Of a stretch of 64,000 bases of DNA, positions 30,001 through 45,000 are shown piece after piece. The notes below the pieces were generated by a model. That model was not told the origin of the DNA and did no database searches. It saw only the letters and a list, made by a program, of their open reading frames with translations. The stretch's first letter is position 1. The number at the start of each line of letters is the position of its first letter. Source of the DNA: Phyto melanocephala (taxonomy: Eukaryota; Arthropoda; Insecta; Diptera; Rhinophoridae); contig OW799233.1 of assembly GCA_941918925.1 (NCBI GenBank), forward strand, positions 146,508,223 through 146,572,222, read 5' to 3'. The position numbers and the translations under genes are program-made.

Positions 30001-33000
30001 AATTTTTTATTTTTTTTATGTTTTTTTCTTTAATTTTTTTTTTTATTTTTTTTATTATACCCGACACCAAAAAAATGGTGGGGGTATATTTATTTTGTCA
30101 TTCCGTTTGTAACACATCGAAATATCCATTTTAGACTCCATAAAGTATATATATTCTGAATCAGGTTTTGATTTGATGACTATCTAGCTATGTCCGTCCG
30201 TCTGTTGAAAGCACGATAGCACCGATAGTCCAAATTTTCAATGACACTGTTGATGCTCAATTGTTGGGCACGATGATGAGTCGAGGTTGTTTGCTCTTTT
30301 GCCACGTTATCGCGAAAAACAGCAATGTTTCCCATTCAACGAACTAAGATGGCATTCACAGATGTTTTCACATTTCATACAGACCTGCTTTGCAGACATT
30401 TAAATATTTTTTACAATTCTCACGATTGTGGACGAATTCGAACGATTATGTTGACCAAAAGAGTCATGAAGTGCACAAAATGCATTTTGATTTGAACGCC
30501 CATTTTTTTAAAAATCTTTAATATTTAAAAGCGTTGCTCGATTGCGTATCTTTCCACGGTTCAAATTGAGTTAGTCTGAGATTGAGAAATGTCAAATGAA
30601 ATGCAAGAAAAAAGTTCAAGTTAAGGTGTGGTTCACCTTCAACATGGGCCCTTAAAATTTAACCACCCTCTACAAAGAAAGTGATACATATTTTGTTATA
30701 AAGAGATTATTCCATAGCGATTAACAAAATAATAAATATTGTGCTTTAAATGTACACAAAATTGGTGGTGGGTATAAAAGATTCGGCACAGCCAAATATA
30801 GTGCTCTTACTTGTTATTTTTTTAACTTTCTCTCACTCTCTCATTAAAATAATGAACATGTGATTAAAGTGCTTAAAAATAACGGTGTGCATGTTTAAAA
30901 TAATTTTTTTTTATTATCATATTGATTTTTTGTATTTTTTTTTGCAGCTCGTATCAATAATAAATAATAAATAAAATAAAATCACCGATAAACCTTTATT
31001 CATACACTAGAAAAGCCCGGCCCCTTTATGAATAAAAATGCATTCTGAATTTAAATTGAATATCAAGTGCAAAAAGCTAAATATTATAACTTTTTTTTAA
31101 TGGGGGTGGCACTGCACAATTTTCTATTCACGAAACTGTATAGTCATGACAGCTCAATATGTGTGCAAAGTTTCAGAAAAATCGGTTTAGTGCAAGTACC
31201 TCAAAATTATATCTTTTTTTATGGGCGTGGCCCTGCCCACTTTTCTAATCACGAAATTATATAATCATGATAACTCAATGTGTGTGAAAAGTTTCAGAAA
31301 AATCGGTCCAGTGGAAGTACCTCAAAATTATAATTTTTTTATGGGCGTTGCTCCGCCCACCTTTTTAATCACGAAATTATAAAGTCATGAGAGTTCAATA
31401 TGTGTGCAAAGTTTCAGAAAAATCGGTCAAGTGGAAGTAGCTAAAAATTATAACTAATTTTTAATGGGCGTGGCCCCGTCCACTTTTTGCCATCCATAAA
31501 CACTCCCTGGAATGTGTACAACAACTTGCCAAAGCTTGAGTCCGATCGGTTTTACAGTTTCGGAGTCTATAGCTAACACACACACACACACAGAGTTTCA
31601 CATTTATATATATAGATATACATAAGTGTACCTACAACTAAGTTAAATGCAATTATTATAGAACAAGAATCATAAAATTAATGTTATTGAGTTCTTTTTA
31701 ACATGATTAGAAGAAACGTATCATATAAGTTTAAGGTAAACTTAAACTTATATGATTTTAAATTCTGCTGTATATTTTTATATTTCATATTTACATATAT
31801 TTTACATTTAAAAAAATTTATAATATGATCTATTACAATGCTCCGTATAATATCTCGCATCATTTGGTCTTTACTTTATATTTATTTCATATACATATTT
31901 GGTCTATTTTTTCCTTAAATTTTTATAAAATTTAATTTCTACTAGTCAAGCCCTTTTATTTGATACCCATACAGATAAGGTTAAAAAAGTTTGATCCGCC
32001 ATTTTCTTTAAGACGCCATATTGGATTTTACATTTTTTAATAATTTACTGTATTCTACTGGTCAAGCCCTTTCATTTTCTACCAATATATATGTGCCCCA
32101 TATATCAATTTATTGTACGCCATTCGGTAGTGACGGCCAACATGAATTTTAATTTTTTTATAGTGCTTATATTGCGATAGTCAAGTAATTTTAGATGATT
32201 GACTCTCGAAGTTGCCTAGAAGCTGAAAAAAATTGATTTTAGTTTGTAAATTTTTGGAATATATACATAGATATTTAAAAAAAAATTTTGCCTATAACTT
32301 TACAGATTATACCCCGCTTAATCCAAAATTTTTCACGAATATTTTAAGAGGCATGTTATATCTACAAATGGTAGCAAAAGTACCTATAAATTATTCTATG
32401 GCTGCAAATTATTAATTTTGGTGGTAAAAACATAGAAAAAAAAAGAGGCAGTCGTGTTTATTTGCTCATATCTCAGAAAGTTATGGGGCTATTGTACTGA
32501 GTTTCAATAGCGATTCATTCCCGGATATTTCCAAAAAATTAATATCGTACACAGATCTGAGAAACATATGGTTGCTTCTAAAAGTTGTAGATGGGCAGAC
32601 GGTCGGGGCTTAAACGATTCCTCTATCCATAAGCTTTCAGAAAATATATACTTTATGGGGTCGGAAATGAAAATTGTAGAAATTACAAACGGAATGACAA
32701 AGCTATATGTATATACCCTTGTTCACCACAGGTGAGAAAAACTACTAAATAGAAATTATTTAAATATATGTGCATGATTTTGAGACATTATTTTGTATTA
32801 AACATTAAAAACCCAGTGTTGTAAAACCAACAACAACTTACTCGATATTTGCTGAACTTGTTCGCAAAACTACAGGGTTGCCCATATTCGACGGACCCAT
32901 GTTTTTTTTAAAAAAATCAAAGAAAAAAATAAAAATTTGGCGGTTGGCAATCTTAATCATTTAATTTTTTCCAAGTAGATTTGTTTACATCAATTTTTGA

Positions 33001-36000
33001 ATATGATATCTCTCAAATGGCCGCCTCTGGCGTTGATGGCGTATTGTGCCCTTTTTGCAGCATTTTCCATCGTTTTCGCCAACATTTCGGCCGGAATAGC
33101 GGCTATTTGTTCACGAATGTTGTCCTTGAGCTCTTCTAAGGTCCTTGGCTTGTTAACGTAAACCTTTGACTTCAAATATCCCCACAAGAAGAAGTCAGGC
33201 GGCGTCAAATCGGGCGAACGCGGTGGCCAGTCCAAATCACCACTTTTCGACATCAAACGGCCCGGAAACAAATTCTTCAGAAAATCGATTGTTTTTTATT
33301 TTTTTATGTTTTTATTTGGCCTCTTCGGATTAGAAAGAGCCTCACCAGTCGAAAATTTTTCGTATAAACGCTTAATGGTGTTCTTAGAAGGCGCACTTCT
33401 CACATTTTTTAATATTTTAAAAGCACGTTGAGTTTTCACAATTGACTTGTTCTGTTGAATGTAAATTTCAACTATTTCAGAGCGCTCGCGTCTCGTGTAT
33501 TGTTGCATGGTAAAAATCTGCTTGGACTGACGCTTCAAACGCGGTATGTCATTAAGCGATCTGACATCTCTGTCAAAAGTTATGGCGTTGCCAGATGGGT
33601 CCGTCGAATATGGGCAACCCTGTATTCTCTAGACAATCTCTCTAACATTATTTAAAAAAAGACAATATGGCTACTTTTAAATAGTTGTTTAAATTTCTAC
33701 TAAGTAATTTTAGCTATAAATGATTACTTAGATAGTCGATTAGTTAATTTATTCATCACTTAACTTTAAATGACATTAATAACAATACACTGCAGTGTTG
33801 TCAACATGCAACTACAGAAGTAGTAAAATTGTTTAACAGCTAATTTCCTTTTACTTAGCGTTTATAAATAATAATTGTTATAACTGGTTTATAAGACATA
33901 AAGTATTAAATAACTATTGTAAATATAGAACCTATAATAAGATATTTTTATAAATAAGAACGTTAATATTCGCTTAATGTTAAGTTTTGAAACTACTACT
34001 TATTATTGGCTCTTCTTTAAGAAAGAAAGCTAAAAATTGCATCAATACTGAAAATACATATTTATTATAATTTACACAAGTATTATAATTTATTAATTAT
34101 GTAAATACAGAAAAATCATAGCGCTTTTTAAATTGGAAAGATATTTGTATTTGATAATATTTAACAAGGCCTTAGCCTCTGATGAGTATAAATACACTAG
34201 CAACCAGCGGAAAGACGTATTGTTACTGTTACACACTAGCTGGGAAAACCCAAAATCCTTAATAAAACAGAAACCCATTGTAATAATTACAAAAACAATA
34301 AGGGTCAATTAAATATTGTGAAAATATCTTACACCACCACAATATGTTAAAAACTACGTTGGTGTGCTCCTTAAAGGAAGATCGTTTCATTTATTATCTT
34401 ACCAAGTAGGAGAAAAGTGGCGCCCGCACAGTTAAAATGCTGCAAAAAATTCTTGACCAGACATTAAGAAAAGGAATATATCGAAAATTCTTATATGGCA
34501 AGGCTAAAAGTATGTTTTAGAAATAACTATAAGCAATGAAGGCAGTGATCCCGGGGTTGAAAATGTTATTTTGTATAAAAGCATTGTGAGTAAAAACAGG
34601 GGCAACTTTATTAATTTGCTCATAACTCAAAATGTTTAAGGTCACTTGTGCTAACATATACAGATCTGTGCTACATGTAGTGGTTTCTAAGAGTTGATTT
34701 CACCCAACACGGGCAGACGGTTATTTTTTAATCGACTCCACAAGTCATAAGATATCAAAAAATATATACTTTATCGCTAGAAAATTAATATTTTAGTAGT
34801 TTTAAACTAAAAGACTAAGCTATATATACCATTGCCACGATAGCTGAAGGATATAAAACGAGTAACAAGTAGATATATTATTCTATGTATACGTTCGAGT
34901 TGAGAACTGAAGTCTTTCCATGCTATCATTAAAATCAGGAGTGAATTTATAAAAACCATACTTTTAAGTGTATAAAGATTTATGAGAAAAATTTTTCTAA
35001 AAAGTAACCTAAATGTTACCTTTTTATAAACGTATTCCCATTAAGTAAAATTTGGCAAAAGGCAAAAGTAAGGAGCTACCAAGAAATTTCAAAAATGACA
35101 GACATCAATAAAAAAAATTTAATATCAAAACGTATTAGGTTCCTGGGTACCTTATCAATCACGTAATGGTGAAAATGTTTATATCAACATTAAGAACCCT
35201 GACATAGGGCTTTTTAACTACAAGCTTAACAGCTTCACTCGAAAATATTGGTAATTTTTGCAAGTGCTTATCCTTTATATAAATATCCTGATAGTCTACT
35301 TGTATATACAGAATATTCAACATGGTATACCTTTTAAAAATACAAACATAGTAAAGCCATGCCATGCAATGAAAGTGTTTAAATAACTACTTCGTGATTG
35401 GCATTTTTTGTTTTTTACACGTGTTTGTATTTGCATATTTATTATACAATTTTGCAATGACTTTTTTGTGTTCATTTGTCTGTGATTAAAACAAACGCAG
35501 TCTGACTTTTTGAATTACAAGAACAACAACGTACGTAAATTGTGTGCAATTGAAAATATTTTAAAATTTAGACTTTTAAATGTTTCAATAAATATACTGT
35601 TGAAAAAGTTTTTTTTTTTATTTAAATTTTTTTTTTTTATTTTATTTATATACCCAGCAAAAAAAACATTCAAAATAATTAGTGAATGTACGAGTTCAAC
35701 CCAGAAAGAAGTGATTAAATTTAGGTGAAACATAAGTGATTTCTACATTAACCTGTCATTGGAGAGCATGTGTTTATATGAATATATTATCAAAATGAAC
35801 TTCATTCCGATAGGTGCATATAACGAATTCATAGTAGATAAAAAGAAACCTATGTTTCATGAGTTAGTAGCTCTTGTTTGCATGAATTTTTTAAGATATT
35901 TTGCATGTATTTGCATGCATTTTAAAGCACATCGTTAAAAGTTAACTATGAAAAATATTAACAATGAACCTTTGCAACATTTTTTGTTATTCAGAAATAA

Positions 36001-39000
36001 CACATGTCGATTTCAGAAGAAAAAGAATGGAGAATATCTTAGGAACACAGAAAAACAAAAATCGTTTAAGGGCATTGCTAGTCGTAATTTTAATCGATTG
36101 TATAATATTCTAAACTCTCAATACATATCACTATATGAAATCACGATTCATATGTATTGAACGAATGTATGTATAACAGTTCCTTAAGGGCTGTCATAAA
36201 TTTATTTACTTTATATAAACCAAAAAAACCTACTTTTTAACAACTACAAAAGCAAAGAACAATGAAAATAATTTTTCAGGCAAACTCAATATATATACAT
36301 CAGTCCGTCTTAATAGGCGTTGCCGCCGCGTATTTTGATTTGCTAATACAATTTTTGACGGCTATAAAAGGCTTGCCGCTCTCATATAGGATTGGCCGTT
36401 AAGAGCCTATATGTTTTCTTACAACTTACGTAGGCGTGCGACTTTCCACACAAATTGAATACATTTGATGACATATTTAAAGAACTATAAAACTGTTTGA
36501 TAGTATTCGAAATGAAAATAGATAATATTTGTGTAAGTGCGTTATGTTATTTTAGATATTAGAAACTGTTATCGCTTTATATGAGTCACTCTCCATATTT
36601 GAGCGAAAAATGTTAGGGCTAGTAGGTAGCAGAGAGCATGATATTCCCTAGGACAATACTTTCACATTTAATGAATGATGAAATATTATTATTAAATATG
36701 CTGTTATTATGCTGTCTTACATTGCTGCTGGAATTGTAACTGTCCTTATACACGAGATACTTCACGTATTCACACACAAGATAATCTAATGTGATCAAAG
36801 CACATGATCTTGGTGGCCTGCTCAAAATGCGAGATTATTTTCAAAACGAAATTGTCTATCAACAGCTTAAGGTATTGCGTGTTGAAAAGTTTCTAGCATC
36901 ATCTCGTTAAAACCACATGATAACCAATTTTAGTTCTTCCATTTTGGATAAAATTAAGTCGGTAACCATCGCGCTATATAATCAACGTGGCCATATGCAC
37001 AAGCCTAATTGTTGACAACGGCGACAAACTGACATATCGCAATATTCATTGATATGGCAGCAATATTATTTTCGGTACGCACTCTTTGCATACTGGTGTA
37101 AATTTTGTTTAGAACAGGTTGAAGAGCCTATTCGATAGGACGATCATAAAATGGACGTAACTAACGAATTGTAAGGTTACTTTTAAAAATAGGTATTGCT
37201 ATTATAGACTTTAAGTTCCAGTTAAAGGTTCAAAATTTAAATATTAATTGAAGTGGTTACATATGTTTTTCTGTGCACAAAGAATAAATGCGTTTAACTT
37301 GGATTCATTATATTATCGTTAATCTATAAAGCTTTTTTTATATTATTGGTTATCAAAACATTCTCCCAACTTTTTTTGGATCTATTGCTTTATATTATAG
37401 TCATATTTAATATCTAATGATTTACGGTTGAAGGACAAAGTTTTTAAAATTCATTGCACTCATACATAGTCACTTAAGATAATAGGGTTTTCTAAATGAT
37501 TTTCATAACTTTTTGTAAAAAAAATTATAAAAACACATAAGCTAAAGTTTCATTTGATTGTGTAATAATCCAGCAGCTTTTAACATTGTCATGAATTAAT
37601 TATTTTAGGACTCACTCTATAACGAAAATTTGTATTTTGTCATAGCAATTTGAAAAACATGTATTTTTTTATAGACAGCAACATCATTATATGTATGTAT
37701 ATAAAACATGCCACCAAAAAACGAGAAGAAAACGCAAAAAAAGCAAAAATCTAAAGCTCTCCCTGAAAATCAATATACTCTTTTATCCTCGGAGGAAATG
37801 AGAATCAAGGAACTTAAATATTCTAATCGATTAACGGACATAAGAAAATGCCTTAATTTTATAAATGGTAAGTTTTACAAAATGTGGTGAATTAAAATTA
37901 TATATATTAATACAATACCAGATGCTATCTTTGAAATTTCTGAAATCAATGAACAACAATTGCTACAAGATAAATGGCTGGATTATGTATCTTGCAATCC
38001 CTTACCCAAACCGTATATACCACCAGATATACGACTCTTCTACAGCAAACTAGAATATATAGAAAATGAAAGTAAAACAAATACCATAAATTGGCTGTTA
38101 TCTGTAGACGAAAGAAGCCTGCTATCACAAGATATATACCGCCACGATATGACACGTCGCAAGCTGAATAAGGAAGTAACGGACAATTTAGGTCAAGAGT
38201 ATAATGGATATATTGAGGATTCTTTAAAAATCTTAAAGAACATTGAATCTTTCCTAGATAACGATGTAGAAGTAAGAAAATGTCCAATTAATATACTTAA
38301 TGATATAGTTGGGAGGATAGCGGGTATTCAAGAGGAGATAATGGAGTTTCTAGATCGTTATACTTATCGCATAATAAGTTCAGAAAATGCTCAAATGAAG
38401 TAGATGGATAAGTTTTCATGGAATTTGAAATAATTTTAAATTTAGTTTTGCTTTAGATCTATAGATGCTATAGCTGCAGAATATTGCCATGTGGCTGACA
38501 AGTTTCAAATTCATTTATGTTGTTTAAAAAATGTGCCATTAAGAATTTCACATTTAAGGTTTGTAAATATCAATAACTTGTGAATCGAGCTCATAATTTG
38601 CTTGTATGTACTCCAGTGAACCTCGTCTATTGGCAAACTTTTACTCCATCAAACTACTTCTTCATATTCCCTCAAATATGTTGAGAGAAAATCTAGTTAT
38701 TCGTGCAATTCGCATGGACTTTGATCATCTCAGCTTAAAGGCCAATAGTTTTCAACCAACAGTAGCAACATACACTGAAAATCTTAGTGCTGGCATAGTG
38801 AATTTGCATGAGTGTCTCATCAATGAGTGGGTGATGCAATTGGAAGTTCAAGATAAAATACGCAATGAAATGATAGCAAAACGTTTGGCGTATGAAGAAA
38901 AACTTAAAGAATTTGAGCAGCGTATGGAAAAGAAAAAGAGTTCGAACAAAGAGAAAAATAACAGCAAGCGAAAGTCAAAGTCAGTTATGACTATGAAAGA

Positions 39001-42000
39001 GCCACCGCTTATAGATAGTGAAACGTTTCCCGATACATATGAAGCATTTTTAGAGGTAGAACAAAAAGAGTATAAATGTTTCGTGAATACAGTCTATAGT
39101 CCCGAGTTGCTGAATTTAACATCAGATGAGGTAATAGATTTATGTGGAAAATTTAAACAATATTTTAAATTAATTCTCCTAAACAGATCAATCTTAGGAA
39201 ATATTGCATAATAGGTGGCATCTATCAATTGTATTATGTAGAAAAGCCTATAAGTTGTGACATGAATAGTTTCAGCATGACTTGGCATCTTAACAACTGT
39301 AAATTGTTGACTGATAAAAATGTTACAATTCCTGCTTCCTTTGAGTCGAATAATTTATACCAAAAATACCTAAAACATTCAGAATTGGAGTCACCCGAAC
39401 ATTTAACTAAACGTATGTCTTTAATTGATGTAAATAATGAGAAAGAAATAAGTAGTGCGGAATGTCCCTGGTTCGTTGTGACCATAGAGTTGCCCGAATA
39501 TCTTTGTTATTGGGGTGAGCCAATATCTTGTCATTTCGAAACCACTTATGTACAAAAACAGAAAGAGTTTGAAGGTATAGAGCCTAATGAAGTTATAAAA
39601 ATGCAGAAGAGCAATGAAAAAACTAAAACTCAACAATCGAATCTTTCTACCATTGTCCATAAATCTCAACCAAATATCTCCATTTCAATGGACATCCCCA
39701 CACATACTACCTTAGCATCATTCACACAGCCAGATGTTAATTCACATTTTACACCCCGAGTAACAACAACAGATAGTTTCGTATTTAGCAGGCAACCCAT
39801 AAACCAACGAGTATCTCATGCTAGCTTTTACAATTCATCCATGATTAATTTACTTTTGAAAAAATCAAAGTACGGCCAAGAGATCACAGATTCTGTTCGA
39901 GCTATATTTGTAAATGATTTTTATCTGACACACCTGCTGACAATTTCACAAATAAGACATATGGAAAGACATATAATACCACGTATTATTTCATCATATA
40001 AATTTCCCAAGGAAATACGACAAGAAGAATTGGAACTATACAGTAAGAAACCTAAAGGGCGAGGTGGCAAAATAATACGTCGAAAAACCAAAGAATTGCC
40101 AAAATTTCTATCAAATCGGCAATTCACGTTTACTCCTATGCAAAGCAATCCCGAGCGAATGTTTGTTAAATATCCCAAAGTGAAACCTTTGCATGTTATT
40201 TCACACTTGAAAAATGACAGTGTAATTGATGAGCAAGAGGAACCAGAAACATTTGCTCAACTGCTGCAGGTGGTAAGTGATATCAAGCATAAGTCTCGCT
40301 TACGAATGCGTCAAACATTAGATTTAAAGCCGATTGACTCGGAAATCAAAACCTATAATAAACGTATTAAGCAAATGCAAATTAAAAAAGAACTGTTAAG
40401 CATTAAAAGCACACTGCATAGCACAATTTCCTCAAGACAATTCACTAAGCGTACCACCGAAAAGTCTTTAGATATCGACAGAAAATCGAAACAGTCTAGA
40501 TCCTCTAATATAACAGAGATGGAAAATCTTAAGCCAGATAAAATATTAGAAGCCGCTGATTTAAAAGATAATTTACCAATGAAAAAGAAAAGTGAACCAT
40601 TTGCTGCTTCAGCTCAGATGGAACCAGAGTCTATATCAGAAACTTGCTCTCACTGGACTACAAAATATATTTTGCAGTCGGAGTTTGATAGGCAAAATCA
40701 TAGAATAGTTATACATACAAATCGTTTAGGTAAGTATTGAAACATTTTATTCATATAAGAATTCATTATAGAAATTAGGGGCCCGAAGGACCATTTAAGG
40801 TAGTTAGATTAAAAAAATCTTTTTTTGTTAATTCTAGACAAAAATTTTACGAAAAAATAGAAAAATATTTACATCTTCACTGATAAGTATTTTATGTTTA
40901 AGTCCAATATCAAATAAGTTGTTATAATTTGTACAGATCATGGTGTAATTATAAATTATTTTTTAATAAAGTTTAACAATTGGAAATTATCAGAAAAAAG
41001 AGAATATGTGTTAACTGTTAAGAATGACAACTGAAACTGCCTAATTAAGTTTACCCTGGTTTATATGTTTTAGTTTTAATTGATCGACAGCATTTTTATT
41101 CATTAATTAGTGTTAAGGTGTCAGCTAATTATTTTTTCCACTTATCTTGAACTTTAACTTTCAAAGTCCATAGATAAAAAACTGATGAATAAATATGCTA
41201 AACTTTTACTCTTACAAAATATATTTTTTTTACACATGTATTTGACATTAAACAATTAAGAATTTTGCACACTTATAATTCCAAAAAAAAAACCTTTAAA
41301 AAATGGGTTTTCGTTTTAGGAAATTTTGGTTTTGCCTTTAAACGATATGAGCATTTCCCTTTCAAATATTGGAGCATGGAACCCAGTGAAAATGAGTAAA
41401 ACAAAAAATTTTCATTTTAAATATTACTACCATTTAGTTATCCTACTTCTTTACAGTCCTGACAACGAAGTAGTCTTTACGTTGGATACCAAATATGTAA
41501 GATGTGTTTTATACATCACAGCTAATGGCATACGAGGTCATGTAACCGAACCATCTAAGACATATATACGTAATCCCAAGATGTATTTGGTTATCGAAAA
41601 GCCAGTTAGAGATTTCAAGAAATTTAAAAAACTCCTTCAAGCAAAACACTTAAATATATTTGCTGAACATGATGCCAGCTTTTACATTGAAAATGGTGAG
41701 TCTAGCGGGCAAAAGAATTGTTAATGAAATTTAAAAAAAAAATCTTGTAAAATTAATTTTTCCAGGTTACTTTTCCGAGAAACATTTGTCAAACGAAATG
41801 CACACTTATTGTTGTATGGCTATCCACAGTACACAAATAAAATTCAATTTCTCGCAATGGAATCGTTTGGCCAAACGACGTGATATTATTTTACATTTCC
41901 AACACTACAAAGATTTAGAGGAAAATCTTGTTGAAGTACGTTTAATGCCTGGGGAGGCTTATTATGTAAAAACGCAAGAGTTATGTTCAGATGATTTGTA

Positions 42001-45000
42001 TGCTATAAAATTGGATTATAATTTAACCTGGAGAAATATTGAAGTATGTAAATGCCTTTAGTATTTGTCAAAATGAGAAAATGTATAAACAATGATATAA
42101 AATTTAATAGTATCATTTGTTTATTTTAGTCTTATAGCGATTTGCATCATTTGATTATTGCCATGTATCCAGCTGCCACTGATTTACGATGTAAAAATCC
42201 TCAGTTGATATGTTGCATCAGAGATTTATTGAGTGAAATAAGGCCTTTGAGTTTCTCATAGAAAATACAATGTATACAATTGGATATATTTTTTATGTAA
42301 TATAATATATTATGTTATTGTATTAAGCACATATGTATGTACATACATGTATTTTACATATGTATGTGTCAATGTGCTAATAAGATTTTACAATAAACTT
42401 TAGTATCATTATTTGTAAAAGGCTTTTAAATTTGTTATATTTATACAAACACATAGATGTATTTTATTCCTAAAGGTTATCATGATTATATAATACTTAA
42501 GTTTAATCTAATATTTCTACAAACAGTGACTTAAAATTAGTCCTCACATAATCTTATAAAACTAATATTTAAACTTAGTTAAAACATTTACATTTTTTCG
42601 TATATTTCAGGATAGTAATGCATACAATAAACACATAAAATTTCACATAGGTTGGTACGCAAGAATTGTATGCTAACTCATATGTTGTCAACATTTGCTG
42701 TCTACCAACATATTGGATATGCTGACAAAAAAGTTTGTTGCTACTTCAACGCTAATGAGTGTTAGCAAGCATATGCTGATCCAACATACTGTCTAGACTT
42801 AGTTTAGGTAGAAAAACATATGGATACATAAAATACTGGTTGTGTAGAAAAAGTGTCTTGTAAATTACCTGAATTTAACTGTCGTCATGGACCCAAAAAA
42901 CAGATTCATCCATATTCTATTTGTCAATTTTAAGAGAAACCACTTTAAAACAACGTCAACGCACATTTGGTATTCTCTAACTGTTTTAAGACGACGTTGA
43001 CTGTCTATCGATTGGTAATTTAAACTTTTTTCTTTTTTATGTAATATTTTTTGCTCTAATTAGTTTTTCGTAATTTTTGTTAAAATGCAACAATAAAAAC
43101 AACAAGTACAAAATCAAAGTCAATTAAAGGAAATATTAACGTCATATTTTCTAAAAAATACCACACATGGTGATATTGACATTGGTAATACGAATTTACA
43201 CCAACTGATTTAAAACGACGTTGATGACGTCAAATATCATAGCAGTGATTATTCAAGATACTGTGAGCAAATTTCGCACCAGCTTCACTTAAATGGATAT
43301 TAATCTACCAACTGATATGCGAAAAGTGCGTTAAGTGTCAACAAACATCGTGATATGTTAAAAAAAAGTAAACAGAGCGATGATGTGGTTCAACAAGACT
43401 TTTCCGCACTTTACAAGGTACCATTAATCCATTCAGAGCTAAATTTAATGAAAAAATAACATCTCACGTGTTGGAGCAGTCTATTGACCATTAAGATCAT
43501 GTGTAAAGTCCCTCGTAAAAGAGATAAGCCACCACAATTCAAGTCCTTAAAGACAACATAACAGCTGTAATTGGAGAGATAGCACCTGCATTCAGTGACA
43601 TAACAATCGAAATAATAGAAAAAGAATACCAAAATTTAAGCCCACAGATGGACGACGTGCAAGAACTATTTACATATAATAAATTTGAATTAAATAAATT
43701 AATATTTAATTTAATAATCTCCTGAAGATGACAAACAAAGTTGAGTCGAAATATTGGAAAAAATAAAGTAAATAAAAAACTAATAATATAAAACACACAT
43801 TTGTTAGTTTTCTATTTATTATATGGACCTCATGCTGAACAATCACCACAATTAAATATTTAATTTACTTTTGCAAATTTTTTTTATAAATGCTTAAGTC
43901 GACATAAACTAACACCGTTATAACATTGCAATCGTGCAATTTTGAAATACCTTCACCTTTACCTCTTTAAACTATATTTGACAACTTTATACGAAGTTAT
44001 AGCTTAAAAATTTTTGCCTATATTTTTTCAATAAGCAATATTATTAGGAATTAAAATTTATTTGGGCATGTCACAGACGTGCGCAATTAACTTTTCCTTT
44101 TGCTTTTTGATAAAAAGTATAACGAAAATTGTCAAATATTTGTGGTGCTAATTAAAATACAAATTAAATAGTACTGGAGAAGGAAAGACAAAATCGATAA
44201 GAATTAAAAGTACATATTCAAAATTATTCATATTGGAGTGTGTGCAGGCCTTATAATATAACTAAATATACGAAATCTAATATACTAAATTACATAGCTC
44301 GGAATTCAAATAAAAGTATTAATTTTAAAGCCAATCAATGTTTAAAACTCAACTTAAAACTTAAAAGTGCCTATACATAATTGCATAAGCAAGTTTTTCT
44401 TAATGCGACAGATATACTTGTTAACTAGAAACTCATTTTTGGCCATGATAATATTTTTTTGTATATTTCGATATTTTCTCGTGATAAAAAGTACCCTGCA
44501 TCTTAACGTCCACACCAAATATTATCAAGATCTATCTTTAAATTTTTCAGTCGATCGAGTTCAGGAAGACAAACAGGCAGACATACTTTAAAAATTCGTG
44601 CAACTGGTGTTTTGTATTTTGTAGATAGTTGACTACATATGTTTTCATCAATTTTTGAAAATAATGCTTTATGTACACACAAAATCTTCTTACAATCTTA
44701 TTATTGGCAAATACCTGGCTTGTGTTAATTTGAAGGCTTCCAGCGCAAAGCAAATTTTTTAAGAATCTTAAAATAGAACTCATAAATATACTTTTTGTCT
44801 TATTTTAGCTATTGATAGAATTATCAACAGCACCGTTCACTGATACCATTTTCTTCTAATTCAATAATTATTTTTTTATATGTAAATTAACAATAACGTA
44901 ACTCGAATTAAAATTCGAAATTCATGATAACTCCATTCCGAAACATAAGTAAGTTAAAATGCAGGTCACTCCTAAAATTTTTATGTCTTAAATTTATAAC

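Noticed and set aside
38606..38616. ATG at 38606 as the start of a separate gene
   Set aside because: A splice acceptor (tgtatgtactccag) ends at 38616 and the frame joins exactly to exon 3, so this ATG is intronic.
39131..39211. Continuation of exon 4 through [10 protein letters not shown] to the stop at 39209-39211
   Set aside because: GAG|GTAATA is a good donor and the acceptor ctaaacag at 39186 restores the frame with a better match to the family ([13 protein letters not shown]).
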